Assembly: GCA_025351425.1 (NCBI GenBank)
Contig: JANXVY010000100.1
Location: forward strand, 1-52,672
Origin: Hyphomicrobium sp.
GTDB taxonomy: Bacteria; Pseudomonadota; Alphaproteobacteria; Rhizobiales; Hyphomicrobiaceae
DNA length: 52,672 nucleotides
Direction of reading: 5' to 3'
How positions within the stretch are numbered: the first letter of the stretch is position 1; each line of letters begins with the position of its first letter. The position numbers and the translations under genes were made by a program. The notes beneath the pieces are model-generated. The model was given only the letters and a program-made list of their open reading frames with translations, was not told the DNA's origin and searched no databases. Positions 1 through 8,895 of this stretch are shown here, in pieces.

Positions 1-137
1 TCGAGCGCTTCTTCAACAAGCTCAAGCACTTCCGAGCCATCGCCACGCGCTTCTGCCGCCACGACGCCAACTATATGGCGTCGGTGCAGCTTGCTGCGCT
101 ACGCATCTGGCTGAGGTATAATGAGTCTGTGACCTAG
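1..137 (+). CDS. IS5-family transposase, C-terminal part (cut by window edge)
   Basis: An open frame enters from the left edge (codons in phase with base 3) and ends at TAG 135-137. The visible 44 residues contain ERFFNKLKHFRAIATR, then a pair of aromatic/alanine-rich turns ending in RIWLRYNE. This is the usual C-terminus of IS5/IS427-type DDE transposases, whose catalytic Glu lies at the start of this segment. Only the tail is visible, so it cannot be said whether the element is intact. No terminal inverted repeat could be confirmed downstream of the stop. Nothing in the next gene suggests that it belongs to the element. Confidence 0.8.
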   Translation, partial: ERFFNKLKHFRAIATRFCRHDANYMASVQLAALRIWLRYNESVT

Positions 138-167
138 AGCGTATGCAGCCTTAATCGCGGGGTTTCG

Positions 168-470
168 ATGCCGTCTTACAAAGCCATTTCAGACTTGATC
201 CTTGCGCTGGCCCTGCTCACCTGCTCCGCCGTCGCAGCCGTGGCCGAAACTTGCGCCACAGATCCGGTCACGGCCCGTGGGGAGCCCTCCAGCTTCGAGT
301 GGATCGCCAAAACCAAGGCCCGCGCCAACTGGCGGCAACGCGTGCGGGTGATCAAGCCGCTCGGTCCGCTTTATTCGGCCTGGAGCCACGCCCAAGAGCC
401 TAATGAAACGTGTTCACATTCCGCGAAAGGCATCGTCTGCACGTTCACAGGCATTCCCTGCAAGTTGTAG
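168..470 (+). CDS. Small secreted cysteine-containing protein, unknown function
   Basis: A 100-residue protein with a clear signal peptide: a short polar start, a hydrophobic core over residues 9-24, and a probable cleavage after AVA around residue 26. The mature part is about 74 residues with cysteines at 29, 82, 91 and 98, which could form two disulfides in the periplasm. It also has a basic, tryptophan-containing stretch (ANWRQRVRVIKP). Cys19 is preceded by LLT, which does not match a lipobox well, so it is probably not a lipoprotein. I do not recognise the family. It lies between the transposase tail and the efflux operon and seems independent of both. Confidence 0.55.
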   Translation: MPSYKAISDLILALALLTCSAVAAVAETCATDPVTARGEPSSFEWIAKTKARANWRQRVRVIKPLGPLYSAWSHAQEPNETCSHSAKGIVCTFTGIPCKL

Positions 471-527
471 CGCCGGCGCCGCCACCTGCGCTAACGGGCT
501 TGAAATTGCCGAGATCCTGGTTCAAAA

Positions 528-545
528 AAAACGAACACTCGTTTT
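528..545. promoter_or_regulatory. Palindromic operator candidate upstream of the tetR-RND operon
   Basis: The perfect inverted repeat AAAACGA-ACAC-TCGTTTT lies 27 bases before the TetR-family start codon. The flanks extend the symmetry: TTC lies before the A tract on the left and GAA follows on the right, but the left A tract is four bases longer. Size and position fit an autoregulatory TetR operator. Binding by the adjacent regulator is inferred. Confidence 0.6.
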
Positions 546-572
546 GAAGGCCGGTCCGAGCAACGTTTTATC

Positions 573-1226
573 ATGCCCAAATTGAAACCCGACACGCAGA
601 AGGCGCGCCGCGAGCATATTCTCGATGCGGCGGAGCGGTGTTTTGCCCGCGAGGGGTTCCAGGGCACGACGATGAAGGACATCTGCCGCGACGCCGGCGT
701 CAGTCTCGGCGCGCTGTATGTCTATTTCGCGTCTAAGGAAGACTTGATCGCCGGGATCACCGAACGGGACCGTTCGAAGCTGACGGCCCAGCTCACCGAG
801 GTTGCGGCCGCACCCGACCTGCTGGCGGCGCTTGCCCGGCTGGGCGAACATTATACGGTCGAGGAGCCGCGCTACAAGCAGCAGCTCGTCATCGAGATCG
901 GTTCGGCATCGGTACGCAGCGGGCCTGTGGGCGAAATCTTCCGCGCCTGCGATGCGGCCGTGCTTGCCCAGTTCGAGGGACTCTTTGCCCGCGCCGAGGC
1001 TGAAGGAAAGATCGCGCCCAAACTCAATGCCAAGTTGCTGGCGCAAACCATCGCCGTTCTCGGCGACGGTTTGTTCTGGCGCCGCGCGGTCGATCCCAAC
1101 TTCGACGCCAGCGCCATGGTCCCCATCATTACCGCCCTGATCGGCAGCCTGCTCAATCCGATTCCCGCGCCTGCTCCGTATGAACCTGCACCGGCTGCTC
1201 CTGCTCACCTTGAGGTCAATTCATGA
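573..1226 (+). CDS. TetR/AcrR family transcriptional regulator of the RND operon
   Basis: This 217-residue protein has the TetR layout. The N-terminal helix-turn-helix (about residues 12-55) contains REHILDAAERCFAREGFQGT, followed by MKDICRDAGVSLGALYVYF, the recognition helix region. The remaining helical domain would bind the inducer and dimerise. The stop overlaps the adaptor gene start by 4 bases (ATGA), so regulator, adaptor and pump form one operon. A perfect palindrome at 528-545 is the likely operator, which suggests negative autoregulation released by a pump substrate. No clear Shine-Dalgarno precedes the ATG. The effector cannot be told from sequence. Confidence 0.92.
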   Translation: MPKLKPDTQKARREHILDAAERCFAREGFQGTTMKDICRDAGVSLGALYVYFASKEDLIAGITERDRSKLTAQLTEVAAAPDLLAALARLGEHYTVEEPRYKQQLVIEIGSASVRSGPVGEIFRACDAAVLAQFEGLFARAEAEGKIAPKLNAKLLAQTIAVLGDGLFWRRAVDPNFDASAMVPIITALIGSLLNPIPAPAPYEPAPAAPAHLEVNS

Positions 1227-2449
1227 AGTTAACGACCCTGGGCGGATTAGCCGTCGTACTGGCGGGTGTGGGCGCACTTTATGCCACTGGACACCTCACG
1301 TCTGCGGACCAACCGGCGGGCTCGTCAACCGGCGCCATGCGCGCCAAAACCGCAGCTGAGACCGCACCTGTCGTGTCGGTCGTCAAGGTCGGCGTCGCCA
1401 ACTTCGTCGAGACGGTCCTGATCACGGGGTCGGCCGTTGCCCGCGACGAAGTCGTGATTGCGCCGGAAATCGAAGGCCTGCGGGTGCTTGAACTGCTCGC
1501 CGACGAAGGCGACCACGTCACCAAGGGGCAGGTGCTCGCCCGCCTGGTCACGACGACGCTCGACGCCCAACTCGCGCAAAACGCCGCCAATATCGCACGC
1601 ACAACCGCCGCCATCTCGGTTGCCCGCAGCGGAATCGCGCAAGCGGAAGCGGCCGTCAAGGAGGCCGACAACGCATTCGAACGCGGCAAGTCCTTGAAAC
1701 AGTCCGGCTACCTGTCGGGCGCGACATTCGACCAGCGGGAGGCTGCTGCCAACACCAACCAGTCTAAGCTCGTCGCCGCGCGCGACAGCCTCACCAGTGC
1801 TGAGGCCGACAAAGCCGCTCTCGAAGCCGCGCGCCGGGAACTTGAGTGGAAACGCGAACGGACCGAAATCCGGTCTCCGGTCGATGGCGTCATCAGCCGC
1901 CGGCCCGCGCGCGTCGGCGGCGTTGCGTCCGCGCTCAACGACGCCATGTTCCGGATCATCGCGCGCGGCGAGGTGGAACTCGATGCGGAAGTCGCCGAAA
2001 GCGATGTCGCCAAAATAAGGGAAGGCCAGAAAGCCACCGTCGCGATCACCGGTCTTGGCGAGGTCACGGGCACGGTGCGCCTCATTTCAAGCGAAGTCGA
2101 CCGCAGCACGCGGCTTGGCAAGGTCAAGGTGTTCTTCGGCGCAAACCCGGCGTTGCGCCTGGGCGCGTTCGGGCGCGGCACCATCGAAACGCGCCGCAGC
2201 ACGGGGCTGTCCGCGCCAACCTCGGCGATCGTGTATACGCTGGAGGGCGCGACCGTGCAGGCCGTCGTCAACGGTAAGGTCGAAACCCGCCGCGTCACAG
2301 TTGGACTGACCACGCAAATGGCGGTCGAGCTCACCGATGGGGTCAAGGACGGCGACATCCTCGTCGCCAAATCGGGCAGCTTCTTGCGCGAGGGCGACGC
2401 GGTCCGTCCCGTCACGCCCGACGCCAAAGTCAGCGAGGGCTCGCGATGA
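1223..2449 (+). CDS. RND efflux periplasmic adaptor (membrane fusion protein)
   Basis: A 408-residue adaptor that would connect the inner-membrane RND pump with an outer-membrane channel. An N-terminal hydrophobic anchor (about residues 5-22) is followed by a biotinyl-lipoyl-like half (GLRVLELLADEGDHVTKGQ, about 85-105). Next come a long alpha-helical hairpin rich in Ala, Glu and Gln (about 115-205), the second lipoyl half (TEIRSPVDGVISRRPA), a beta-barrel domain and a C-terminal membrane-proximal domain. It overlaps the regulator gene upstream and the pump gene downstream by 4 bases each. No outer-membrane factor gene is in the window, so the channel must come from elsewhere. Confidence 0.93.
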   Translation: MKLTTLGGLAVVLAGVGALYATGHLTSADQPAGSSTGAMRAKTAAETAPVVSVVKVGVANFVETVLITGSAVARDEVVIAPEIEGLRVLELLADEGDHVTKGQVLARLVTTTLDAQLAQNAANIARTTAAISVARSGIAQAEAAVKEADNAFERGKSLKQSGYLSGATFDQREAAANTNQSKLVAARDSLTSAEADKAALEAARRELEWKRERTEIRSPVDGVISRRPARVGGVASALNDAMFRIIARGEVELDAEVAESDVAKIREGQKATVAITGLGEVTGTVRLISSEVDRSTRLGKVKVFFGANPALRLGAFGRGTIETRRSTGLSAPTSAIVYTLEGATVQAVVNGKVETRRVTVGLTTQMAVELTDGVKDGDILVAKSGSFLREGDAVRPVTPDAKVSEGSR

Positions 2450-5400
2450 ACTTCAACGTCTCGGCCTGGTCGATCCGCAAGCCCGTGCCCTCGATCGTTT
2501 TATTCGCGGTGCTGCTGCTGCTCGGCATCATGAGCTTTCGCACGTTGCCGATCACGCGGTTTCCCAATATCGACGTGCCGGTCATTTCGGTCGTCATTAC
2601 CCAATCGGGGGCCGCGCCTGCCGAGCTCGAAACGCAGATCACCAAGCAGGTCGAGGATGCGGTCGCCAACATCACCGGCGTCAAGAAGATCATTTCGACG
2701 CTGACCGATGGCGCATCGACGACGGCCATGGAATTCCGGCTGGAAATCAACCAGGACCGGGCGCTCAACGACGTCAAAGATGCGATCGCCAAGATCCGGG
2801 CCGACTTGCCGCGCAGCATCGACGAGCCGATCGTCCAGCGCCTCGATGTGGAGGGGCAGTCGATCCTGTCGTACGGGGCGTCGGCGCCCGGGCAGACGCT
2901 CGAACAGCTGTCGTGGCATGTGGACGACGTCATCAAGCGCGCACTGCTCGGCCTCAAAGGCGTCGGGCGCGTCGAGCGCCAGGGCGGCGTCGAGCGCGAA
3001 ATCAAGATCCTGCTCGATCCCGACCGGCTGCTGGCGCTCGGCATCACCGCATCGAGCGTCAACACCCAGGTACGAGCGACCAATGTCGACGTGGGCGGGG
3101 GGCGCGGCGAAATCGGCGGCCAGGAACAGACGATCCGAACGCTCGCGGGCGCACGCCGCGTCGAGCAGCTCGCCGAGACCAAGATCGTCCTTCCCGGCGG
3201 CCGCGACGTGCGGCTCAAGGACCTCGGGCGGATCGTCGACAGCAACAGCGAACCCCGGGCCTTCGCGCGGCTCAACGGGGAACCCGTCGTCACGTTCGCT
3301 GTGTTCCGCGTCAAGGGGGCAAGCGACCTCGCCGTCGCGCAAGTGGTCGACAAGAAAATCAAGGAGCTGCAGCGAGACTACCCCGACATCAAGCTCACCA
3401 AGATCGACGATGCGGTCGCCTACACCAAGGGCAACTACCTCGCCGCAATGGAAACGCTGATCGAGGGCGCCGTGCTCGCCGTGCTCGTCGTGCTGCTGTT
3501 CCTGCGCAATCTGCGCGCGACGATGATCTGCGCGGTCGCCCTGCCGCTTGCCGCCATCCCGACATTCTGGGCCATGAGCCTGATGGGGTTTTCGCTCAAT
3601 CTCGTCAGCCTGCTTGGCATCACGCTCGTGACCGGGGTGTTGGTCGACGATGCGATCGTCGAGATTGAGAATATCGTTCGCCACATGAATATGGGCAAGC
3701 AGCCCTACCGCGCCGCGATTGAGGCTGCCGACGAGATCGGCCTCGCGGTGATCGCGATCACGCTGACGATCGTCGCGATTTTCTCGCCGGTGTCGTTCAT
3801 GGCGGGGATCGCCGGGCAATATTTCAAGCAATTCGGCCTGACGGTTGCCGCTGCCGTGATCTTCTCGCTGCTCGTCGCGCGGCTGATCACGCCGATGATG
3901 GCGGCCTATCTGATGCGGCCACTCCCCGAAAAGCCCCACCAGGACGGGTTCATCATGGGGGCCTACACCCGCTTCCTCTCGGCGACGCTGCATACAAGGT
4001 GGTCGCGCTATCTCACGCTCGCCATCGGGGTCGGCATTTTCGTCGTCTCCGTGTTTGCGACGTCGATGTTGCCAACGGGGTTCATACCGGACGAGGATAC
4101 CTCGCGGATCACGGTCTCGACCGAGCTGCCGCCCGGCGCGATGCTCGCCGATACGCGCGATACCACGGACGATATGATGCGCGTGCTCCGTACCATTCCC
4201 GAGGTGCGTAGCGTGTTCGCGCTTGGCGGCACCACGCCGACGGGTACGCGCGAAATACGGCGTGCAACGCTGATCGTGCATCTCGTTCCCAAGACCGCGC
4301 GCAAGCTCACGCAAAAGCAGCTCAAGGGCGTGATCGCCGACAAGCTCGCAACCATCCCCGACACGCGGTCGTGGTTTGTCAACGACCGGGCCGAGCGGGA
4401 AATGAGCTTCTCCATCCTATCGAACGACGGCGACACGCTGTCGGCGTTCGTCGCTAGGCTCGAGGGCGAGCTGCGCAAGGTTCCGGGCTACAAAAACGTC
4501 GCGTCCGTCGGCGCCATCGACCGGCCGGAAATCCGCATCACGCCACGTTTCGAGGATGCGGCGGCCGTCGGCGTTTCGCCGGACGCCATTGCGGAGACCG
4601 TGCGGGTCGCGACGCTGGGCGATGTGGCGGCGAACCTCGCCAAATTCAATGCGGGCAACCGGCTGGTGCCGATCCGGGTGCTACTCGAAGAGACCGCGCG
4701 CGCCGACCTCGCGCAAATCGAGCAGTTGCGGGTAACGAATGCCGCGGGCAAGGCCGTGCCGCTCAAGGCCGTCGCGACCATTGCGTTCGGGCGGGGACCA
4801 AGTTCGCTCGACCGCTTCAACCGCGAGCGGCGCGCCGTCGTCGGGGCCGACCTCGTGCAGGGCTTTGCACTTGGAGACGCGCGCGAGGCCTTTGTTGCGA
4901 CCGTCAACCGGCTGGGGCTGCCGGCTGGCGTGCGGCTCGAAGCGTCAGGCGATGCGGAGGTGCAGGACGAAGTTGCCAACGGCTTCATCACGGCCATGGG
5001 GACCGGCCTCATGATCGTCTTCGGCGTGCTGGTGCTGCTGTTTGGCAGCGTATTCCAGCCGATCACCATCCTGCTGTCGCTGCCGCTGTCGTTCGGCGGC
5101 GTCGTGTTTTCGCTGCTCGCCACGCACAACCCCGTCAGCATGCCGGTCTACATCGGGTTGCTCATGCTGATGGGCATCGTCACCAAGAACGCGATCCTGC
5201 TCGTCGATTTCGCGGTCGAAGAGATCGCGCGCGGGGTCGACCGGACCCCGGCGCTGATCGATGCTGGCCGAAAGCGTGCGCGCCCCATCATCATGACGAC
5301 GCTTGCGATGGCGGCCGGGATGTTCCCCAGCGCGCTTGCGCTCGGCGATGGCGGCGAGTTCCGCGCGCCGATGGCGATTGCGGTCATTGGCGGGCTGCTG

Positions 5401-5598
5401 GTATCGACGGCGCTCTCTCTGATCTTCGTGCCGTCGTTCTTCACCGTGATGGACGACCTGGGCTGGCTCGTGTGGCGCTTCACCAAAGGCTTCATCGGCC
5501 CCGGCGAAGAAGCCCCTGGGGCTGCCACTCAGCCCCGTCCCACGCCCGCAGTATCGCCTGCCCCCAAGCCCGCCGCTCGTTCTCTTGCTGCGGAATAA
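2446..5598 (+). CDS. RND multidrug efflux pump, inner-membrane permease
   Basis: A 1050-residue protein of the usual AcrB/HAE1 size. It begins with MNFNVSAWSIRKPVPS and the first transmembrane helix, then a large periplasmic loop (about 35-335), a block of membrane helices, a second large loop (about 560-860) and the last helices. The conserved TM4-like segment LVTGVLVDDAIVEIENIVRHM carries the paired aspartates of the proton relay. GLLMLMGIVTKNAILLVDF is the matching second-half motif. The C-terminal tail is Pro/Ala-rich. It acts as a proton-driven homotrimer with the adaptor encoded upstream. Substrate is unknown; HAE1-type drug efflux is more likely than metal efflux from the overall sequence. 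Confidence 0.95.
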   Translation: MNFNVSAWSIRKPVPSIVLFAVLLLLGIMSFRTLPITRFPNIDVPVISVVITQSGAAPAELETQITKQVEDAVANITGVKKIISTLTDGASTTAMEFRLEINQDRALNDVKDAIAKIRADLPRSIDEPIVQRLDVEGQSILSYGASAPGQTLEQLSWHVDDVIKRALLGLKGVGRVERQGGVEREIKILLDPDRLLALGITASSVNTQVRATNVDVGGGRGEIGGQEQTIRTLAGARRVEQLAETKIVLPGGRDVRLKDLGRIVDSNSEPRAFARLNGEPVVTFAVFRVKGASDLAVAQVVDKKIKELQRDYPDIKLTKIDDAVAYTKGNYLAAMETLIEGAVLAVLVVLLFLRNLRATMICAVALPLAAIPTFWAMSLMGFSLNLVSLLGITLVTGVLVDDAIVEIENIVRHMNMGKQPYRAAIEAADEIGLAVIAITLTIVAIFSPVSFMAGIAGQYFKQFGLTVAAAVIFSLLVARLITPMMAAYLMRPLPEKPHQDGFIMGAYTRFLSATLHTRWSRYLTLAIGVGIFVVSVFATSMLPTGFIPDEDTSRITVSTELPPGAMLADTRDTTDDMMRVLRTIPEVRSVFALGGTTPTGTREIRRATLIVHLVPKTARKLTQKQLKGVIADKLATIPDTRSWFVNDRAEREMSFSILSNDGDTLSAFVARLEGELRKVPGYKNVASVGAIDRPEIRITPRFEDAAAVGVSPDAIAETVRVATLGDVAANLAKFNAGNRLVPIRVLLEETARADLAQIEQLRVTNAAGKAVPLKAVATIAFGRGPSSLDRFNRERRAVVGADLVQGFALGDAREAFVATVNRLGLPAGVRLEASGDAEVQDEVANGFITAMGTGLMIVFGVLVLLFGSVFQPITILLSLPLSFGGVVFSLLATHNPVSMPVYIGLLMLMGIVTKNAILLVDFAVEEIARGVDRTPALIDAGRKRARPIIMTTLAMAAGMFPSALALGDGGEFRAPMAIAVIGGLLVSTALSLIFVPSFFTVMDDLGWLVWRFTKGFIGPGEEAPGAATQPRPTPAVSPAPKPAARSLAAE

Positions 5599-5687
5599 CC
5601 GTTTTTACGCGCGTGCTCTTGCCGTTGATAAGTCCGTGAACTAATTGTTCGCGTGGCGTTCCATGCCCAACCTGCGGAGAGACGACC

Positions 5688-6824
5688 ATGTTCGATGCGA
5701 AATCCATTCTCGAGGCGCTCGTTCGGGGTGCCGCCCCGCAGCAGGCTCCCGCCCAAGCGCCGGGTGGCGGACTTGGCGATATTCTCGGCCAATTGACCAA
5801 AATGGCGCAGCAGGGCGGTGGCGCGCCCGCGCAGGCGTCGGCTGCCGATACAGGCGGACTGGGGGGCTTGGGCGACATTCTGGGCAAACTTGGTCAGGCT
5901 GCGAGCGGCGCGGCTGGGTCGGCTGGCGGTGCGGCGGGCGGATTGGGCGACATCCTGGGCAAGCTGCAGCAGGCGGCCGGGGGCGCGGCCTCATCGGCTG
6001 GTGCGGCCAGTGGCGGCCTCGGCGATATTCTCGGTAAACTGCAACAACAGGCGGCAGGCGCGGGCGGCGGCAACCTGATGGACGTGTTCAAGCAGGTGCT
6101 CGCTCAGGCGACCGAGGGCGCGCGTGAAGGCGCCACCAAGATCGGCGCTGCGACAGGCGCGACGGATGCGCTTGGCCGTGCGACCGGGGGCATGACCACG
6201 GACGACGCCATGGCCAAGCTGAAAGAGCTGATCGCGCAACATCAGATGGAAGCTGGCGCTGCGGCTGGCGGACTTGGCGCCGTCGTGCTCGGCACCCACG
6301 CCGGCCGAAGCCTCGCCTCCAGCGCCGTCAAACTCGGCGCGTTGGCGCTCATCGGCGGGCTCGCCTACAAGGCGCTGCTCAACTACCAGAACGGTCAGCC
6401 GCTGATCACCGGCGCTCACACGCTGGCCGAAGCTGCACCCGCTGGCAGCGGCTTTGAACCCGCCGCTGTCACCAACGATTCCGCACTGCTCTATATCAAG
6501 GCGATGATCGCTGCTGCGGCTGCCGACGGGCGCATCGACCAGGCCGAGATGACGAAGATCATGGGCGCAGAAAAGCAGGGCGGTCTTGGCGAAAAGGCCG
6601 AGGAGTTCCTGGCGGCCGAACTCAACAATCCGGCGTCGATCGACGACCTTGCCGAGTTGTGCCAGTCGCCCGAGCAGGCCGTGCAGGTGTATACCGCTGC
6701 ACGCCTCGCGGTGACGCCCGATGGTGGTGCGGAAGATGCGTTCCTGGCCGCCTTGGCCGCCAAGCTTGGCATCGACCAGAAGCTCGCCGCCCACATCGAT
6801 GCTGCCACGCGCAACGCATCGTAA
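5688..6824 (+). CDS. DUF533 (YebE/TerB-like) protein with N-terminal GLGDILG repeats
   Basis: A 378-residue protein. The C-terminal half, from about residue 190, matches DUF533: a hydrophobic glycine-rich segment (GGLGAVVLGTHAGRSLASSA, then LGALALIGGLAYKALLNYQ) followed by a TerB-like helical domain (YIKAMIAAAAADGRIDQAEM to the end). The N-terminal 130 residues are low-complexity Gly/Ala/Gln with four copies of GLGDILGxL separated by Ala/Gly spacers. The start is supported by GGAGAG seven bases upstream. The gene stands alone, 89 bases after the RND pump and before a strong terminator. Function is unknown; a membrane or envelope role is inferred from the hydrophobic segments. Confidence 0.85.
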   Translation: MFDAKSILEALVRGAAPQQAPAQAPGGGLGDILGQLTKMAQQGGGAPAQASAADTGGLGGLGDILGKLGQAASGAAGSAGGAAGGLGDILGKLQQAAGGAASSAGAASGGLGDILGKLQQQAAGAGGGNLMDVFKQVLAQATEGAREGATKIGAATGATDALGRATGGMTTDDAMAKLKELIAQHQMEAGAAAGGLGAVVLGTHAGRSLASSAVKLGALALIGGLAYKALLNYQNGQPLITGAHTLAEAAPAGSGFEPAAVTNDSALLYIKAMIAAAAADGRIDQAEMTKIMGAEKQGGLGEKAEEFLAAELNNPASIDDLAELCQSPEQAVQVYTAARLAVTPDGGAEDAFLAALAAKLGIDQKLAAHIDAATRNAS

Positions 6825-6845
6825 ACCATCGCACGACTACGAACC

Positions 6846-6886
6846 GGCCTCTCTCTGCACGCAGCAGGGAGAGGCCAAATTTTTTT
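6846..6886 (+). terminator. Rho-independent terminator after the DUF533 gene
   Basis: A hairpin with arms GGCCTCTCTCTGC and GCAGGGAGAGGCC (one G-T pair) and a five-base loop is followed by AAA and a run of seven T. It lies 22 bases after the DUF533 stop and just before the convergent end of the membrane fusion protein gene. Confidence 0.85.
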
Positions 6887-6905
6887 GTGTGTGGTGCCGT
6901 TTCGG

Positions 6906-8015
6906 TCAGTTGGTTTTCGACGGCGCGCTCGCCGCCTGCGCGGGCTCGTCTTGCTTGAAGAACACGTCGACGCGCATGCCCGTCAGCAACGGCGGGGTGC
7001 CGTCGAGCGCGACCAGCACTTCGAGAACTTCGATGTCGGTTGGACGGCGCACGCCGCGGGACGCGATGCGCGGCGTGGCGAGGGTCTGGGAAATCGATGT
7101 CACCACGCCGTCGAACTGCTTGTCGGGGAAGGCATCACCTTTCACAACCACGCGTTGGCCGATTTTTACCTTGGTCGCGTCGCGTTCCTCGACTTCGGCC
7201 TTCACGCGCATGCTCTTCAGATCGCCGAACACGATCAGCGGGGCTTCAAGCGAGGGTGCGACGATCTCGCCGAACTTGGCCGATACGTTGAGAATGCTGC
7301 CATCTGACGGCGCGCGGATGCGCACGCGCTCGACGGCGGCTTCGGCCAGGGACAGCTCGGCGCGGGCTGCCGCAAGAGACGCCTCAAAACGGGTTGCGAG
7401 CGGCATGCCGTCCTTGGCGATCACGCGGGCAAGGCTCGCACGCGAGTTGCTCAGCTGCTCCTTTGCGGCGTTGATATTGAAACGGGCCTTGTCGAGATCG
7501 TCCTGCGTGCCGCCGGACTTCATCCGGAGTTTGAACGCGACCTCGTCAAAGGCGAGGCGGGCGCGGAACAGGGCGCGCTCGGCGGTCGCGACCGAATCTT
7601 CGGCCTGACGGCGCTCCAGCGCGAGGCCTTTGGCGACCTCCTCGTCGCGCTCGCGTTCGCGCACCTGAACGTCAACGGCGGTCGCCGTCACGCGCGTCAT
7701 CAAGTCTTCTTCCTCGAGGCGAACCATCAGATCGCCCGCCTGCACCTTGTCGCCGCTCTTTACGGCGACATCGGCGACGCGGCCGGCCACTTGCGTGCCG
7801 ATCAGCACCTGGCCGTCCTTAGGTTCGACGCGGCCAGTCGCGGACGCTGCCCATCCTGCGCGGGCGGGGATGGGCGCCGGCGCGGGGGAGGGGGCGGTCT
7901 GTGCATGCGCCGCCGTCCAAAGTCCCGTCGCACCGCCGGGGATTACCAGCGCCGTGCCCGCTGCAAGTACAACCGCCAGGAGAAACGATGAAAGGGTCTC
8001 GTCGAGTTTACGCAT
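6906..8015 (-). CDS. ABC exporter membrane fusion protein (DevB/HlyD family)
   Basis: A 369-residue periplasmic adaptor with one N-terminal hydrophobic segment (about 10-38) and a Pro/Ala linker. The first lipoyl half (GQVLIGTQVAGRVADVAVKS) is followed by a long coiled-coil hairpin (about 100-215), the second lipoyl half (RVRIRAPSDGSILNVSAKFG) and a beta-barrel domain. It is the last gene of a three-gene operon of permease, ATPase and adaptor. Its start overlaps the ATPase stop by 8 bases. This architecture matches DevBCA/MacAB-type exporters that work with a TolC-like channel. Substrate is not predictable. Confidence 0.9.
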   Translation of the reverse strand: MRKLDETLSSFLLAVVLAAGTALVIPGGATGLWTAAHAQTAPSPAPAPIPARAGWAASATGRVEPKDGQVLIGTQVAGRVADVAVKSGDKVQAGDLMVRLEEEDLMTRVTATAVDVQVRERERDEEVAKGLALERRQAEDSVATAERALFRARLAFDEVAFKLRMKSGGTQDDLDKARFNINAAKEQLSNSRASLARVIAKDGMPLATRFEASLAAARAELSLAEAAVERVRIRAPSDGSILNVSAKFGEIVAPSLEAPLIVFGDLKSMRVKAEVEERDATKVKIGQRVVVKGDAFPDKQFDGVVTSISQTLATPRIASRGVRRPTDIEVLEVLVALDGTPPLLTGMRVDVFFKQDEPAQAASAPSKTN

Positions 8016-8895
8016 TGCTTTTCCGCTTCTGGATCAGATCAGTCAGGATTTTGGCCTCAGCGGGTTCTTTGGTCCGTTGGGGCGCGGATTTGCGCCGGGG
8101 CTTTTCGGCCGGCGTGTTGTCTGCCGCCACTGCCACCGGAGCCGCAGCCAGAATCGCCTTGCCGCTCAATTCGGTCACGGGCGCTTTCGCTGGATGTTCT
8201 TCGCTCACGATCTTACCATCCTCGATGTGGATGACGCGATCGGCATACATGAGCGTGCGAGAATCGTGCGTCACAACCAAGATCGACCGGTTCTGCTCGC
8301 GCGCGATCTGCGCCAGGAGCCGCATCACGCCATGGCCGTTCTCGCTATCGAGGGCCGCCGTCGGCTCATCGGCCAGCACGATCGAGGGCGCGGAGGCAAT
8401 GGCGCGGGCGACCGCGACTCGCTGCTTTTCGCCGCCGCTCAAGTGCGCCGGATAGCTCGTGAACTTGTGGCCAAGGCCCACATCGCGCAGCGCCTGCTCG
8501 GCCTTTTGGATCGCCACGGCTCCGGTCACACCGGCAACATCCAGCGCGATGCGGACGTTTTCCACCGCGGTCAGCGTCGGGAACAAATTGTAGGACTGGA
8601 AGATGTAGCCGATATGCGTGCGGCGCAGCATGGCCAGCGCTTCGGGCTTCAGCCCCGCCGTTGGCGTCCCCGCGATCGATACCGTGCCGGCCGTCGGCGA
8701 CAGGATGCAGCCGAGGATCGACAGCAATGTCGTCTTGCCGCTGCCCGATGGACCCATTAACAATGTCAGTTCGCCGGATTTCAACGCGATGTCGACGCCT
8801 TTGACGGCCATGATCCGGCCTGCGCCTTCCCCCAGCTCCTTCACGATGCCGTGCGCTTCCAGTACCAGAGGCTGGCTTGCGGGATTAAGGCTCAT
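8008..8895 (-). CDS. ABC transporter ATP-binding protein (DevA/LolD-like)
   Basis: This 295-residue ATPase powers the FtsX-type permease encoded just upstream. Walker A is GPSGSGKTTLLS, the signature is LSGGEKQRVAVARA, and Walker B is IVLADEPTAALD followed by the switch histidine in VVTHDSRT. I chose the ATG at 8895 because it overlaps the permease stop as ATGA and begins the conserved part. The frame stays open 25 codons further upstream without support. After the ATPase domain (about residue 235) there is a 60-residue Ala/Lys/Pro-rich tail ending in a basic segment, longer than in LolD. That tail may be disordered. Confidence 0.92.
   Translation of the reverse strand: MSLNPASQPLVLEAHGIVKELGEGAGRIMAVKGVDIALKSGELTLLMGPSGSGKTTLLSILGCILSPTAGTVSIAGTPTAGLKPEALAMLRRTHIGYIFQSYNLFPTLTAVENVRIALDVAGVTGAVAIQKAEQALRDVGLGHKFTSYPAHLSGGEKQRVAVARAIASAPSIVLADEPTAALDSENGHGVMRLLAQIAREQNRSILVVTHDSRTLMYADRVIHIEDGKIVSEEHPAKAPVTELSGKAILAAAPVAVAADNTPAEKPRRKSAPQRTKEPAEAKILTDLIQKRKSNA

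Noticed and set aside
2337-3668. 443-codon + frame overlapping adaptor and pump genes
   Set aside because: Out-of-frame shadow with extreme Arg/Pro content; both overlapped genes are well supported.
2500-4314. 604-codon antisense frame inside the RND pump gene
   Set aside because: High-GC shadow of a clear RND coding frame; Arg/Asp/His-rich composition and no domain pattern.
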